NCBI RefSeq assembly: GCF_016107625.1
Contig: NZ_JABASV010000003.1
Location: forward strand, 310,001 to 374,000
Length of the DNA stretch: 64,000 bases
Origin: Vreelandella alkaliphila
Lineage (GTDB): Bacteria > Pseudomonadota > Gammaproteobacteria > Pseudomonadales > Halomonadaceae
Direction: 5' to 3'
Part shown: positions 25,512 to 33,428 of the stretch, in pieces
Position numbering within the stretch: the first letter of the stretch is position 1
Layout: each line of letters begins with the position of its first letter
Program-made: the position numbers and the translations under genes
Notes under the pieces: generated by a model
Database searches by the model: none
Told to the model about the DNA's origin: nothing
What the model saw: only the letters and a program-made list of their open reading frames with translations

Positions 25512-26645
25512 ATGCGTACGGCCTTAATAATTGGATCGCTCGGCGCTTTTTTTAATTTGTACCAGCTTCAGGCGCTGTTTCCAGCGTTAGTAGAGCGGTT
25601 CGGAACAACAGCCACTGGCGCTGGCTGGTTAACGATGGCCTCGTTGCTAGGAATGATGGTTACCGCGCCACTAACCGGCGCTGTAACAAAACATGCTAAC
25701 CCTTCGCATTTATTAGTCGTTGGCTTTTTCGCATTGGCCGCGATTAACGCTTCAATGGCATTGACGACTAGCCAAGACGTGCTTTTTGTACTGCGGCTAG
25801 GCCAAGGCATTGTCATTCCCTTCCTATTAACCGCGACGATGAATTTGGTCTCTCAGCGACCAAGCAGTTTTGTGCCGCTGTACGTGACCGGTACCATAGT
25901 TGGCAGCACACTCAGCCGGTTTTATCCTGCTTGGTCAGTTGATGCCATGGGGTGGGAACTGGGGTTCTTAAGCTCCGCATGCTTGATGGTGCTATCGGCG
26001 GTGGCGATTTGTCTTCTTTCGAAAGCGACTGGCGCTGAACTAATGCAGCGTACGGAACGGCATCAAACGTCGGTGACATATACAAGGCGCGCGCTGACTG
26101 ACAATACGCTGATCATTGCTTATCTCGCAGGTTTTGCACTGCTCTTCACGCAAAGCGCGGTGTTTACGGCACTGGGTCTATGGCTTGCCCAAGAGCCTTA
26201 TCATTGGGATTCACAGCAGATCGGCACGATCTATCTGGCGTGTCTGCCCGCACTTTTCTGCGTGCTAACTGCCAGCGTATTGCGGCGCTACCTAAGCGAA
26301 GTAGCGATTGCCATATCACTCATAGCGTTGATTTGGGCAGCGCTGTGGCTGATTAGCACAACACGCATGTCTATCATGCTGAGCGTTGCGCTGTTTGCCA
26401 TAGGAACCTATATGTTCCAAGCAGTGACGACCCAGTTATTAAGCAGCACGCGCCGCGTACCCGCCGGTGTTGCCGCTGGCATCTACCTCTCTTGCTACTA
26501 TTTAGGAGGCGCAATGGGCGCAAGCCTTGCGGCGTATGCCTTTGCGATATGGGCCTGGAAAGGGGTAATTGCCTGTATAGCGATAGCCCAGACAATTATC
26601 TTTTGCCTAGTGATGGGTGCCCGGCATTGCGCCAAGGAGCGGTGA
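25512..26645 (+). CDS. MFS transporter
   Basis: A 377-residue major-facilitator protein with about 11-12 hydrophobic segments. It starts with an M-R-T-A-L-I-I-G-S-L-G-A-F-F-N-L-Y helix and has the cytoplasmic loop residues typical of drug or sugar efflux carriers (R-L-G-Q-G-I near 98). Divergent from a LysR regulator with a good operator between them. Directly followed by an ABC-F pseudogene, whose frame begins 1 bp after the stop. Substrate unknown. Confidence 0.87.
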   Translation: MRTALIIGSLGAFFNLYQLQALFPALVERFGTTATGAGWLTMASLLGMMVTAPLTGAVTKHANPSHLLVVGFFALAAINASMALTTSQDVLFVLRLGQGIVIPFLLTATMNLVSQRPSSFVPLYVTGTIVGSTLSRFYPAWSVDAMGWELGFLSSACLMVLSAVAICLLSKATGAELMQRTERHQTSVTYTRRALTDNTLIIAYLAGFALLFTQSAVFTALGLWLAQEPYHWDSQQIGTIYLACLPALFCVLTASVLRRYLSEVAIAISLIALIWAALWLISTTRMSIMLSVALFAIGTYMFQAVTTQLLSSTRRVPAGVAAGIYLSCYYLGGAMGASLAAYAFAIWAWKGVIACIAIAQTIIFCLVMGARHCAKER

Positions 26646-27296
26646 GCGAAAACCTTCTTAATCTTGATGGGCGCCATGCTCTCTGGGGCGGATTGCCTGA
26701 TTCTTGATGAGCCAAACAACCATCTCGATCGACTAAATCGGCAGGCACTCATCGAACAGCTGCAGCGCTGGCCGCGTGGGCTAATAGTGGCCAGCCATGA
26801 CCGGCAACTGCTGGAGGCCATGGAACGTATCGTGGAACTATCCCCCTTAGGGCTGCACAGCTACGGCGGCAACTACACGTTCTATGCTCAAGCAAAGGCG
26901 CACGAGCAGCAGGCTGCCCTTGATCAGCTCAGCCAGCAAAAGCTCGAACGCCAACGCGAAGAGCGCGCGATGCGCAAGCAGCGTGAACGTCAGGAGAAAC
27001 GATAGGCTCGCGGCAATCGGCTGGGCAAGGAAGCCAACCAGGCTAAGATTCTTTTAGAGCGCCTGAAAGGAGCGCTGGCCTGCATTCTCTTCGCCGATTC
27101 CCCACCGCGACTATTGCTCCTGGACGAGCCAAATAACCACCTTGATTTGCCTTCAGCACAAGCACTGGAAACCATGCTGCACAGTTACCAAGGCGCGTTA
27201 GTGGTGGTATCCCACGACGATGCCTTTCTGGAAAACCTAGCCCTGACAGACCGCCTGTTAGCAACCGAACAAGGTTGGCACCTGGAGCCGGTTTGA
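26646..27296 (+). pseudogene. ABC-F-type ATPase pseudogene (5'-truncated, one stop, internal deletion)
   Basis: In one frame the sequence reads the tail of an ABC-F ATPase: Walker B I-L-D-E-P-N-N-H-L-D near 26700 with S-H-D switch (A-S-H-D-R-Q-L-L), then the long charged linker, a TAG stop at 27003-27005 (R-Q-E-K-R-stop-A-R-G), and further on the second Walker B L-L-D-E-P-N-N-H-L-D and V-S-H-D. The first Walker A region is missing at the 5' end, and the second Walker A region and linker have been deleted between R-L-K and G-A-L-A. Intact ABC-F proteins are about 530 residues; about 215 codons remain. All pieces stay in one frame, which suggests recent decay. It is not functional as an ATPase. 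Confidence 0.88.
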
Positions 27297-27363
27297 TCTA
27301 AGTATTCGAGGTGTGATGCATTACTAAAAAACGGCGTAAGTCTAAACAGCTTGTTGGGGACAG

Positions 27364-27666
27364 CTATACAGGGAAGCCATGATGACTTCCATCGGGAAGT
27401 TCTATATCGACACGGACTCGGCCGCCTAGCGCTTCGACGTAGCGTTTGAGTGAACTAAGGCGCATATCCTGGCCAACTTTCTCAAGTCCTGCGACGGTGG
27501 GTTGTTTTACTCCCATCGCAATAGCTATGTCTGCTTGGGTTTTCTCCGCTAGCTGACGAATTTCGGCAAGCCTGATCTCGAATAACATATCGTTGGCTTT
27601 CGCCTCGGCTGCCGCAACGATCTCTGGCTTTTCTCTTGCTAACAAGTCTTCCAGTTTGCGTGCCAT
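27364..27666 (-). CDS. HigA-like XRE antitoxin
   Basis: A 100-residue protein with an XRE/Cro helix-turn-helix in the C-terminal half (L-A-E-K-T-Q-A-D-I-A-I-A-M-G-V-K-Q-P-T-V-A near residue 39) and a helical N-terminal half. It starts at ATG 27664-27666 after GAGGTGG; a GTG three codons earlier is possible. It follows the RelE/HigB-like toxin gene by 10 bp, the toxin-first order of HigBA systems. It is expected to neutralise the toxin and repress the operon at the inverted repeats upstream of the toxin gene. Confidence 0.88.
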   Translation of the reverse strand: MARKLEDLLAREKPEIVAAAEAKANDMLFEIRLAEIRQLAEKTQADIAIAMGVKQPTVAGLEKVGQDMRLSSLKRYVEALGGRVRVDIELPDGSHHGFPV

Positions 27667-27676
27667 GGTTACCACC

Positions 27677-28021
27677 TCACTTTAGTGTTTCCAGGTGAGC
27701 CGTATATTCTTTATCGGCGACTGGAATCATCTCATTATAGAAGCGCTTGTCATTTCCACCTTTATCGCCTGCGCATAGCAAGATGCCTGTGCGACGTGGG
27801 TCAAACGCAAAAAATACTCTAATAGGACGTCCCTGGCACTGAACACGCAATTCCTTCATGTTGGAATGCTGCGAGCCATTTACAGTGTCAGCGTGCGGCC
27901 TTGAAAGCATCGGGCCTCGTTCACGTAGAAGAAGTACAGAAGCCAGAACGTTCTCACGTTCAATTTCTTCCAATGAGAAGAACCACGCTTCAAATGTGTC
28001 TGTTTGCTCGATAGACCACAT
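27677..28021 (-). CDS. HigB/RelE-like toxin (phage-derived Gp49-like family)
   Basis: A 114-residue protein of the Gp49-like HigB family (pfam05973 type): W-S-I-E-Q-T-D-T-F-E-A-W-F at the start, L-R-E-R-G-P-M-L-S-R-P-H-A-D-T-V in the middle, then M-K-E-L-R-V-Q-C-Q-G-R-P-I-R-V-F-F-A-F-D and D-K-R-F-Y-N-E. These are the conserved segments of ribosome-dependent mRNA interferases. The start at 28021 follows AGAGGTCTCC. It is preceded by a promoter and operator set (28038-28075) and followed by the HigA-like antitoxin gene. Activity is inferred. Confidence 0.88.
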   Translation of the reverse strand: MWSIEQTDTFEAWFFSLEEIERENVLASVLLLRERGPMLSRPHADTVNGSQHSNMKELRVQCQGRPIRVFFAFDPRRTGILLCAGDKGGNDKRFYNEMIPVADKEYTAHLETLK

Positions 28022-28037
28022 GGAGACCTCTTTTTTT

Positions 28038-28075
28038 ATAGGTTTTATCCTATATAGGCTATGCCCTATTATCAA
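28038..28075 (-). promoter_or_regulatory. Promoter and double operator of the first toxin-antitoxin operon
   Basis: On the minus strand TTGATA (28070-28075) and TAGGAT (28047-28052) form -35 and -10 boxes 17 bp apart. Four CCTAT/ATAGG half sites (28038, 28049, 28054, 28065) make two nested inverted repeats across the -10 and spacer, the expected layout for autorepression by the antitoxin. Confidence 0.75.
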
Positions 28076-28168
28076 GAGATTTTCTCAAACTAGGAAGAGG
28101 GCAAAACAGCTAATCAAATTATGCCTATCTTCAGGTAGCCAACCCATCATCCCCAACTATAAAAACGC

Positions 28169-28197
28169 CCTGTGGGAGGTGGCTTTAGCCCGCGACG
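28169..28197. repeat. REP-like sequence in intergenic DNA
   Basis: The stretch CCTGTGGGAGGTGGCTTTAG (28169-28188) with the following CCCGCGACG resembles the GTGGGAGCGGGCTTGCCCGCG class of REP units known from Pseudomonas and relatives. The core GGCT-TT-AGCC can form a short hairpin. Only one copy is seen here. Confidence 0.5.
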
Positions 28198-28306
28198 ATT
28201 CAAACACTGAGCCATCAACAGGCACCGCTTACCCTGAACCTGCCTGGATGCATTCGCCAAGGCTCAGTATCATAAGCAGCCAACCCAACCACAGAAGTCT
28301 CCCCCC

Positions 28307-28642
28307 ATGTCATGCCCACCTTGCCCCAATTGCCAATCTGAATTCGTTTACCAGGATCAAAGCCTGTTTATTTGCCCAGAATGTGCCCACGAATGGAACC
28401 CTTCCGAGGTTGAAGCGGAAGACACCGTCACGGTGAAAGATGCCAATGGCACCTTGCTTGCTGAAGGCGATAAGGTAACGCTTATCAAAGACCTCAAGGT
28501 CAAAGGCAGCTCAATCGTGCTTAAGATTGGCACCAAGGCTGTGATCAAGCGGCTTAAGGAAGGCAAAGACCACCAGCTCGACTGCAAGGTCGATGGCGCT
28601 GGCGATATGATGGTCACCGCCCAGTTTGTCAAAAAAGCCTGA
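28307..28642 (+). CDS. yjdM: YjdM/PhnA-family zinc-ribbon protein
   Basis: A 111-residue protein: an N-terminal zinc ribbon (C-P-N-C at about 7-10 and C-P-E-C at about 24-27) and a C-terminal PhnA domain with [26 protein letters not shown]. These are the conserved features of YjdM, once called PhnA, whose role is not settled. Length matches the family. Not part of a phosphonate operon here. Monocistronic. Confidence 0.92.
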   Translation: MSCPPCPNCQSEFVYQDQSLFICPECAHEWNPSEVEAEDTVTVKDANGTLLAEGDKVTLIKDLKVKGSSIVLKIGTKAVIKRLKEGKDHQLDCKVDGAGDMMVTAQFVKKA

Positions 28643-28740
28643 GTCACCTTCACTCACCTAGAGAGCCATCATGGAGGTCAGACTCAACACTTAAGAGCAG
28701 ATCATAAAAGGGAATGTGGGGCGGCGATCCATAGGGAGCC

Positions 28741-28895
28741 ATTTAAAATGCAATGCGATATGAGGTGTCAGGTGTTTGAGTACATCGTAGAGTACAGCAA
28801 ACAACGGCGGCACAATGCTAACAGGGTATGATTAGCCCAGAGGCCTTCGAAGCCCGAATGATCGCTTAAATCAGTGTCAACTATTGCTGGATAAA
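28741..28895 (+). mobile_element. IS3-family transposase relic (3' end)
   Basis: Read on the plus strand the sequence gives the end of an IS3-family OrfB: Q-V-F-E-Y-I-V-E-Y-S-K-Q-R-R-H-N-A-N-R (28769-28825) and, one frame shifted, I-S-P-E-A-F-E-A-R-M-I-A-stop ending at 28869. The residues match the well-conserved C-terminal motif of IS3 transposases. The shift and missing body show it is dead. It ends about 50 bp before the diguanylate cyclase gene. Confidence 0.8.
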
Positions 28896-28923
28896 GTCAC
28901 ATGGCTTCATGAAAGGTCTGTCT

Positions 28924-30348
28924 ATGAAAGACGATAAGCTAGGAGAAACGACTAAAGCTTTGGTTGATGACGGCGGCGTAAATTCGATTTCACCATCACT
29001 ATTCACCGAAGTATTCGACGCTTTTGAAGAAGCTGTTGTCATTACCGACGCAAGTCGGCGTATTGTTTATGTGAATTCTGCGACAGAGCGGCTGTTTGGA
29101 TACTCAAAGAACGAGCTGTATGGTGAAGAGACAAAAATACTGTACGCCGATGAAAACGATTTTTCCGAACAAGGTCGGAGGCGCTTTAATACTTCTAGCA
29201 AAATAGCTGCGGAGAACTACAGAGTTGTATATCGCCGCTCGGATGGAGAGCAGTTTTTTGGCCTGACGACGGGTGCAGTTATGCGGGCTAAGGATGGGAC
29301 AGTAGTCGGATTTATTGGCATTGTCCGCCCTGCTCGCTCAACAGATCAGTCTTTGGATACTCTACAAAAGATCCAAAACATAACTTCAGATGTCACGCTG
29401 AGCCAGAGTAATAAAATAGAACGATTGCTTCGGGTTGGCCTGGACCACTTTGGTCTCGAAAAAGCTATTGTTTCTCGTATTGTGGGAAGCCAGTACACCA
29501 TCGACTACTGCGTTGATCTCAAAGGAGAGCTGGAACCATTAACAACTTTTGATTTGTCGGGAACTTATTGTGTTCACACGTTAAGTGCGGGTGAGTCGGT
29601 CGGTTTTCATTTCGTGGCGAAAAGTGAAATTCAAAAGCATCCATGCTACACAAACTTTAAAATGGAGTCGTATATTGGAGCTCCGATAAGATTATCTGGT
29701 CAACTATATGGAACTATAAATTTTTCTAGTCCTTCTCCGGTTGAGCCATTTTGCAAGGATGACCATATTCTTATTACATTGCTCTCAGATACTGTTAGTT
29801 ATCTCCTATACAAGAAACAGTCTGAGGAGGAAATGAAACGCTTGGCTAGTGTTGATGGATTAACTGGGTTGCCAAATCGACGCGCAACAATGGAGCGCCT
29901 GAATGAACTAGTAGATCAATCATCACGGTTTGGTAATAGTCTCAGTGTTCTTTCGATAGATATTGATCATTTCAAGAGCATTAATGATAAATGGGGGCAT
30001 GCTGCAGGTGATCTAGCCTTGACCGAATTTGCTCGTTTGGCGTCAGAGGTAGGGCGCAAAACTGATTTTTGTGGCCGAATAGGGGGGGAAGAATTTGTCT
30101 TTTTCCTACCCGGTGCAAACTTGGAAGCCAGCCAGAAATTGGGCAATAATCTGAGAAAGCGTTTAGCCATTGCGCCGATCGATTTTGGCAGCGGAGCGTC
30201 TACTACGCTAAGCATAAGTGTTGGGGTCGCCATGTTGGAAAATGGAGAGTCTCCCGAAAGCTTACTGGCTCGTGCTGATGAGGCTATGTACAAAGCCAAG
30301 CAAGAAGGTAGAGACCGTGTCTACCTTGCATCTCATACAATCAATTAA
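28924..30348 (+). CDS. PAS-GAF-GGDEF diguanylate cyclase
   Basis: A 474-residue soluble signalling protein that makes cyclic di-GMP. A PAS domain (about residues 25-130; V-I-T-D-A-S-R-R-I-V-Y-V-N-S-A near 35) is followed by a GAF domain (about 145-300) and a GGDEF domain (about 310-470). The active site reads G-G-E-E-F at about 387-391. R-K-T-D lies five residues before it, so the product-inhibition I-site (RxxD) is present. No transmembrane segments, so it senses a cytoplasmic signal. The start at 28924 is chosen over 28909 because AAAGG precedes it. It is bounded on both sides by IS3 relics, so it was probably acquired or moved with them; its GC content is lower than that of the core genes. 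Confidence 0.9.
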   Translation: MKDDKLGETTKALVDDGGVNSISPSLFTEVFDAFEEAVVITDASRRIVYVNSATERLFGYSKNELYGEETKILYADENDFSEQGRRRFNTSSKIAAENYRVVYRRSDGEQFFGLTTGAVMRAKDGTVVGFIGIVRPARSTDQSLDTLQKIQNITSDVTLSQSNKIERLLRVGLDHFGLEKAIVSRIVGSQYTIDYCVDLKGELEPLTTFDLSGTYCVHTLSAGESVGFHFVAKSEIQKHPCYTNFKMESYIGAPIRLSGQLYGTINFSSPSPVEPFCKDDHILITLLSDTVSYLLYKKQSEEEMKRLASVDGLTGLPNRRATMERLNELVDQSSRFGNSLSVLSIDIDHFKSINDKWGHAAGDLALTEFARLASEVGRKTDFCGRIGGEEFVFFLPGANLEASQKLGNNLRKRLAIAPIDFGSGASTTLSISVGVAMLENGESPESLLARADEAMYKAKQEGRDRVYLASHTIN

Positions 30349-30438
30349 GATGTTCGCAAGCTCGCGCTAATCCATGCAAAAGACCACTTGAGTAGCGCTA
30401 CACTTTAGAGTCCGATCCTATGCGTAAGGAGATTGGAC

Positions 30439-30677
30439 ATGAAGAAGCGTTTCAGCGAAGAACAGATCATTGGCTTCGAAGCGGGGCTCCCCATCAAAGA
30501 GCTCTGTCGTCGGCATGGCTTCGCGAAGCAAGCTGCCAACTCGCCGCCAGGCGAGGAGGGTGGCACCGTTGAGATGGTGGATAATGTGACTCAACCAGCT
30601 CATACCCGAATGCATGAGTTAAAAGCCATCAATCGGCAATTCTACAGCCCGAATAATCTGATCCCTGAAGTGGGATA
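30439..30677 (+). mobile_element. IS3-family OrfA relic (5' end)
   Basis: The start M-K-K-R-F-S-E-E-Q-I-I-G-F, then A-G-L-P-I-K-E-L-C-R-R-H-G-F, is the helix-turn-helix start of an IS3-family (IS407-like) OrfA, with a few residues lost after I-I-G-F. The rest of the frame is unrelated. The upstream sequence TGAGTAGCGCTACACTTTAG may be the left IS end. It sits after the GGDEF gene, so the inner ends of two IS copies in direct orientation flank that gene. Confidence 0.75.
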
Positions 30678-31070
30678 GGGACGACAGCTCTAAATGATAT
30701 AGATCTGATAGTTTTCGATACTATAAATAATTCTGAAATAAGGGATCGACAGCTTGAGCAGCTGATCGCGAGCGTCTTGGATTTCCCATGGCCGGTTAAA
30801 AACCAGGCGCGAATGCATAAGCGGAACTAGGATAGACCTTAGAAGTCAATTTCAGAAGCTATGAGCTACTGGGTTGAAGTCGAAACGGCGCTCGGAGCCG
30901 TTTTGAACAACTCTGGAGACGTTATACTAATGTCACCTTTTGGTTTCGACTCTCTGTTTAATTATACTGTAACTATGAATTCCAAAAGGCCAAAGCCACA
31001 GGGTTTCAATGAGCGATTGACGACTAAGCGGTGGCTGGAAATCTGGTCAAGGTTAGTAGTAAATACCTAA
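30678..31070 (+). pseudogene. Nucleotidyltransferase-family pseudogene (NTP_transf_6-like), 5' part missing
   Basis: One frame reads G-T-T-A-L-N-D-I-D-L-I-V-F-D, then V-L-D-F-P-W-P-V-K-N-Q-A-R-M-H, then M-S-Y-W-V-E-V-E-T-A and F-N-E-R-L-T-T-K-R-W-L-E-I-W. These are the conserved segments of small nucleotidyltransferase-like proteins (pfam06042 type). Two stop codons (30828-30830 and 30840-30842) interrupt this frame at conserved places, and the N-terminus is missing at the junction with the IS relic. The last 69 codons (30861-31070) remain open. The stop codon overlaps the start of an attC-like sequence. Confidence 0.8.
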
Positions 31071-31141
31071 CCAGGAAGTTAAATTTGCTCCCTACGGTCG
31101 CCGGACGCTCGTTTCTCGCGCTATTTATAGCGCGCATCATG
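31065..31141 (+). other. Possible degenerate attC-like integron recombination site
   Basis: The ACCTAAC box (31065-31071) fits the RYYYAAC core-site consensus and its TAA is the stop of the upstream gene, as is usual for gene cassettes. The following GCTCCCTACGGTCGCCGGAC stretch and the GCGCTATTTATAGCGC hairpin look like the middle of an attC site. The expected right core GTTRRRY is not intact (CATCATGG in its place). A start codon follows 10 bp later. The whole resembles a decayed cassette junction; no integrase is seen. Confidence 0.35.
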
Positions 31142-31151
31142 GATATTACGT

Positions 31152-31850
31152 ATGAAGCTTATATTGTTAGCTTTCTTGCTGGTTTTCTCCAACAGTGTCC
31201 AAGCGTCATGCGTGATTCTCCTTCACGGCTTAGCACGAACAAACAGCGCAATGGAGCCACTAGAGAATGCGCTGAAAGAAGAAGGCTTCTTGCCTATTAA
31301 TGAAGGGTATCCATCAAGGGAATACCCAATTGAGCAGCTTGCAGAAATAGCGATAAGACCTGCCCTTGAAAAGTGCCCAAAGGGCGAAAAAGTCAATTTT
31401 GTGACTCATTCCCTTGGCGGAATTTTGGTAAGGCAGTATCTGAGCAGGCATGATGTAGCCAACTTAAACCGTGTAGTGATGCTTGGCCCTCCAAACCAAG
31501 GCAGCGAAGTCGTCGATGAACTCCGAGATGTCCCTGGCTTCCACTTCATCAACGGTGATGCAGGTATGCAGCTTGGAACAGATGAGTTAAGCATTCCCAA
31601 TACCCTAGGCAAGGCTAACTTCGACGTGGGTATTATTGCCGGGACAAGCAGCATCAATTGGATACTGTCCTCGCTGATACCGGGCACAGATGATGGAAAG
31701 GTCTCGATAGAAAGCACGAAACTAGACGGCATGAATGACCATATCGAAATGCCTGTTACGCACCCTTTTATGATGAAGAACGATAGAGTCATCGCTCAAG
31801 TTGTTAACTACCTAAAAAATGGGAGTTTTGAGCATGGCGACAATCCATAA
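31152..31850 (+). CDS. Secreted alpha/beta hydrolase, lipase-like
   Basis: A 232-residue protein with a signal peptide (residues 1-18, cleavage after V-Q-A) and an alpha/beta hydrolase fold. The oxyanion strand is I-L-L-H-G-L-A-R-T near 22, and the nucleophile Ser87 lies in T-H-S-L-G-G. Asp and His of the triad are probably in the C-terminal part (G-T-D-D-G-K and V-T-H-P-F). Cys20 and Cys75 could form a disulfide. It resembles small lipases and triacylglycerol-lipase-like proteins often found in integron cassettes. The stop codon lies inside C-A-T-A-A-C-A-A-G, another cassette-end-like sequence. Substrate unknown. Confidence 0.8.
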   Translation: MKLILLAFLLVFSNSVQASCVILLHGLARTNSAMEPLENALKEEGFLPINEGYPSREYPIEQLAEIAIRPALEKCPKGEKVNFVTHSLGGILVRQYLSRHDVANLNRVVMLGPPNQGSEVVDELRDVPGFHFINGDAGMQLGTDELSIPNTLGKANFDVGIIAGTSSINWILSSLIPGTDDGKVSIESTKLDGMNDHIEMPVTHPFMMKNDRVIAQVVNYLKNGSFEHGDNP

Positions 31851-32313
31851 CAAGCACAGCAAGTAGAACATCGATGGACACTCTTTCGTGGGTTAGCCAT
31901 TGATTGGCAAGACGCATCCGCAGCTCCGTGGCATAGCGCAGGGGCGGCATCGAATGTGTCGATGCTCTGAAATGACGTCTCCGCATCCGATAGAAGCTGA
32001 TGCTTTCCACCTTGAGGTATAAACACAGCGCTCCCCGTTCCACGCCCAACCAGCTGTGCCTTTGATGCTACAGACCAACACCTCTTCGTTACCTCGGCAC
32101 GGCTTGGTTTATCCAAAAGCGAGATAGAAGCAGCGCCCGCCTCGGGGGCGCTGCTTCGAGTTGACTATCAACAGGTGACGGGATGAATTGTCGACTAACC
32201 TTCATTAAATAATGTGGAGGTCGCAGGTACGCGTTGCCCAAGAGCGCATCGTCTGCCCCTCATTTAGTGATCATGAGCACTGTTCAAAGGCGTGCATCAT
32301 CATGGGGGGCACC
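31851..32313. other. Non-coding region with a strong hairpin
   Basis: About 460 bp without a convincing gene. Minus-strand frames at 31804-32116 have no ribosome binding site and resemble nothing I know. A perfect 12-bp hairpin, GAAGCAGCGCCC (32127-32138) with GGGCGCTGCTTC (32146-32157), has no T run on either side, so it may be an attenuator or a repeat unit. The first 40 bp after the lipase gene resemble a cassette junction. Confidence 0.5.
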
Positions 32314-33363
32314 ATGGCAAAACAAAAATTGATTCTGCTATTCGATGGCACCTGGAACGACCCTGAAGATCAAACCAATGTTTATCGTATTACCCGGCTG
32401 CTCCATGATGACGATGACGGTATTAGGCAGCGGTTCTATTACGACCCCGGCGTAGGGACATCCAAATTTCAGCGCTTTTTCGGCGGAGCCTTCGGTTATG
32501 GGCTGAGCAAAAACCTACGGGAAGGCTATGACTGGCTGGCAAGGCATTACAGTGAAGGCGATGAAATCTGGATATTTGGATTCAGCCGCGGTGCCTACAC
32601 CGCCAGAAGCCTGGTGGGGATGATTCGTAAATGCGGGCTAGTGCATGTCGTCACGCCAGGGCTGCTCGATAAGGCCGAACGTATTTATCGAAACCGTGAT
32701 TGGCACCCCGATTCTGAGGTGTGCAAAGAATTCAAGGAGCACTTCAGCCGCCAGCCCAGGGTTCATTTCATTGGTGTGTGGGATACCGTTGGCGCACTGG
32801 GCGTGCCAGGAACCAACCTGTTCAAAAGCAAATACGATTGGCACGATACCGAGCTTTCCAGCATTGTCGATCATGCCTATCAAGCGGTCGCGCTGGACGA
32901 ACACAGGTCGACCTACAACGTATCGCTTTGGACGAGCAAGGATGGCAAGCAGAAAACAGGTAATCGCAACGTAGAGCAGCGCTGGTTTATCGGCGCCCAC
33001 GCCAATGTAGGCGGCGGCTATGGCGCTGGCGACACGCTGGCCGACATACCGCTGAGCTGGATGTTAACCAAAGCGCAACAGGCAGGCCTAAAAGTGGCTC
33101 CCTTCAATGTTGCAGAGGATGCTTGGAAAATGGCACCGAAAGATTCGTTTGCTGATTTTCTAAAAGGGCTCTACGCCAAGTATGCACGTCTTAGATATAA
33201 GGGCGACGGCCGATTTTACCGGCAGTATGCGCAGGGTATGCAGGGGCTGCCTGCTGTGAATATTTCAGTCGATGAGAGTATATGGAAGCGTTGGGCCGAT
33301 ACCACGTGCGAGTACCGACCACGTACCCTGACCGATGCCCACCTTTCCCCACCGGAGGAGTAG
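32314..33363 (+). CDS. DUF2235-family hydrolase
   Basis: A 349-residue protein of the DUF2235 family, an alpha/beta-hydrolase-type group that includes phospholipase effectors of type VI secretion. F-D-G-T-W-N-D near residue 10 and the nucleophile motif G-F-S-R-G at 89-93 (Ser91) followed by A-Y-T-A-R identify it. The start at 32314 is chosen because GGGGGG lies 5-10 nt upstream and M-A-K-Q-K begins the conserved region; ATG at 32302 is possible. No signal peptide and no VgrG or Hcp genes are nearby, so a secretion link cannot be shown. Monocistronic. Confidence 0.85.
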   Translation: MAKQKLILLFDGTWNDPEDQTNVYRITRLLHDDDDGIRQRFYYDPGVGTSKFQRFFGGAFGYGLSKNLREGYDWLARHYSEGDEIWIFGFSRGAYTARSLVGMIRKCGLVHVVTPGLLDKAERIYRNRDWHPDSEVCKEFKEHFSRQPRVHFIGVWDTVGALGVPGTNLFKSKYDWHDTELSSIVDHAYQAVALDEHRSTYNVSLWTSKDGKQKTGNRNVEQRWFIGAHANVGGGYGAGDTLADIPLSWMLTKAQQAGLKVAPFNVAEDAWKMAPKDSFADFLKGLYAKYARLRYKGDGRFYRQYAQGMQGLPAVNISVDESIWKRWADTTCEYRPRTLTDAHLSPPEE

Positions 33364-33428
33364 GCCGGGCGGGCACTTATTTCCATAGGCAGCCTTCACT
33401 TCAGCACTCAACCAACTAAGCGATAACT

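Noticed and set aside
31804..32116. Two minus-strand frames overlapping the lipase end
   Set aside because: No ribosome binding sites, mutually overlapping in different frames, and no recognisable domain.
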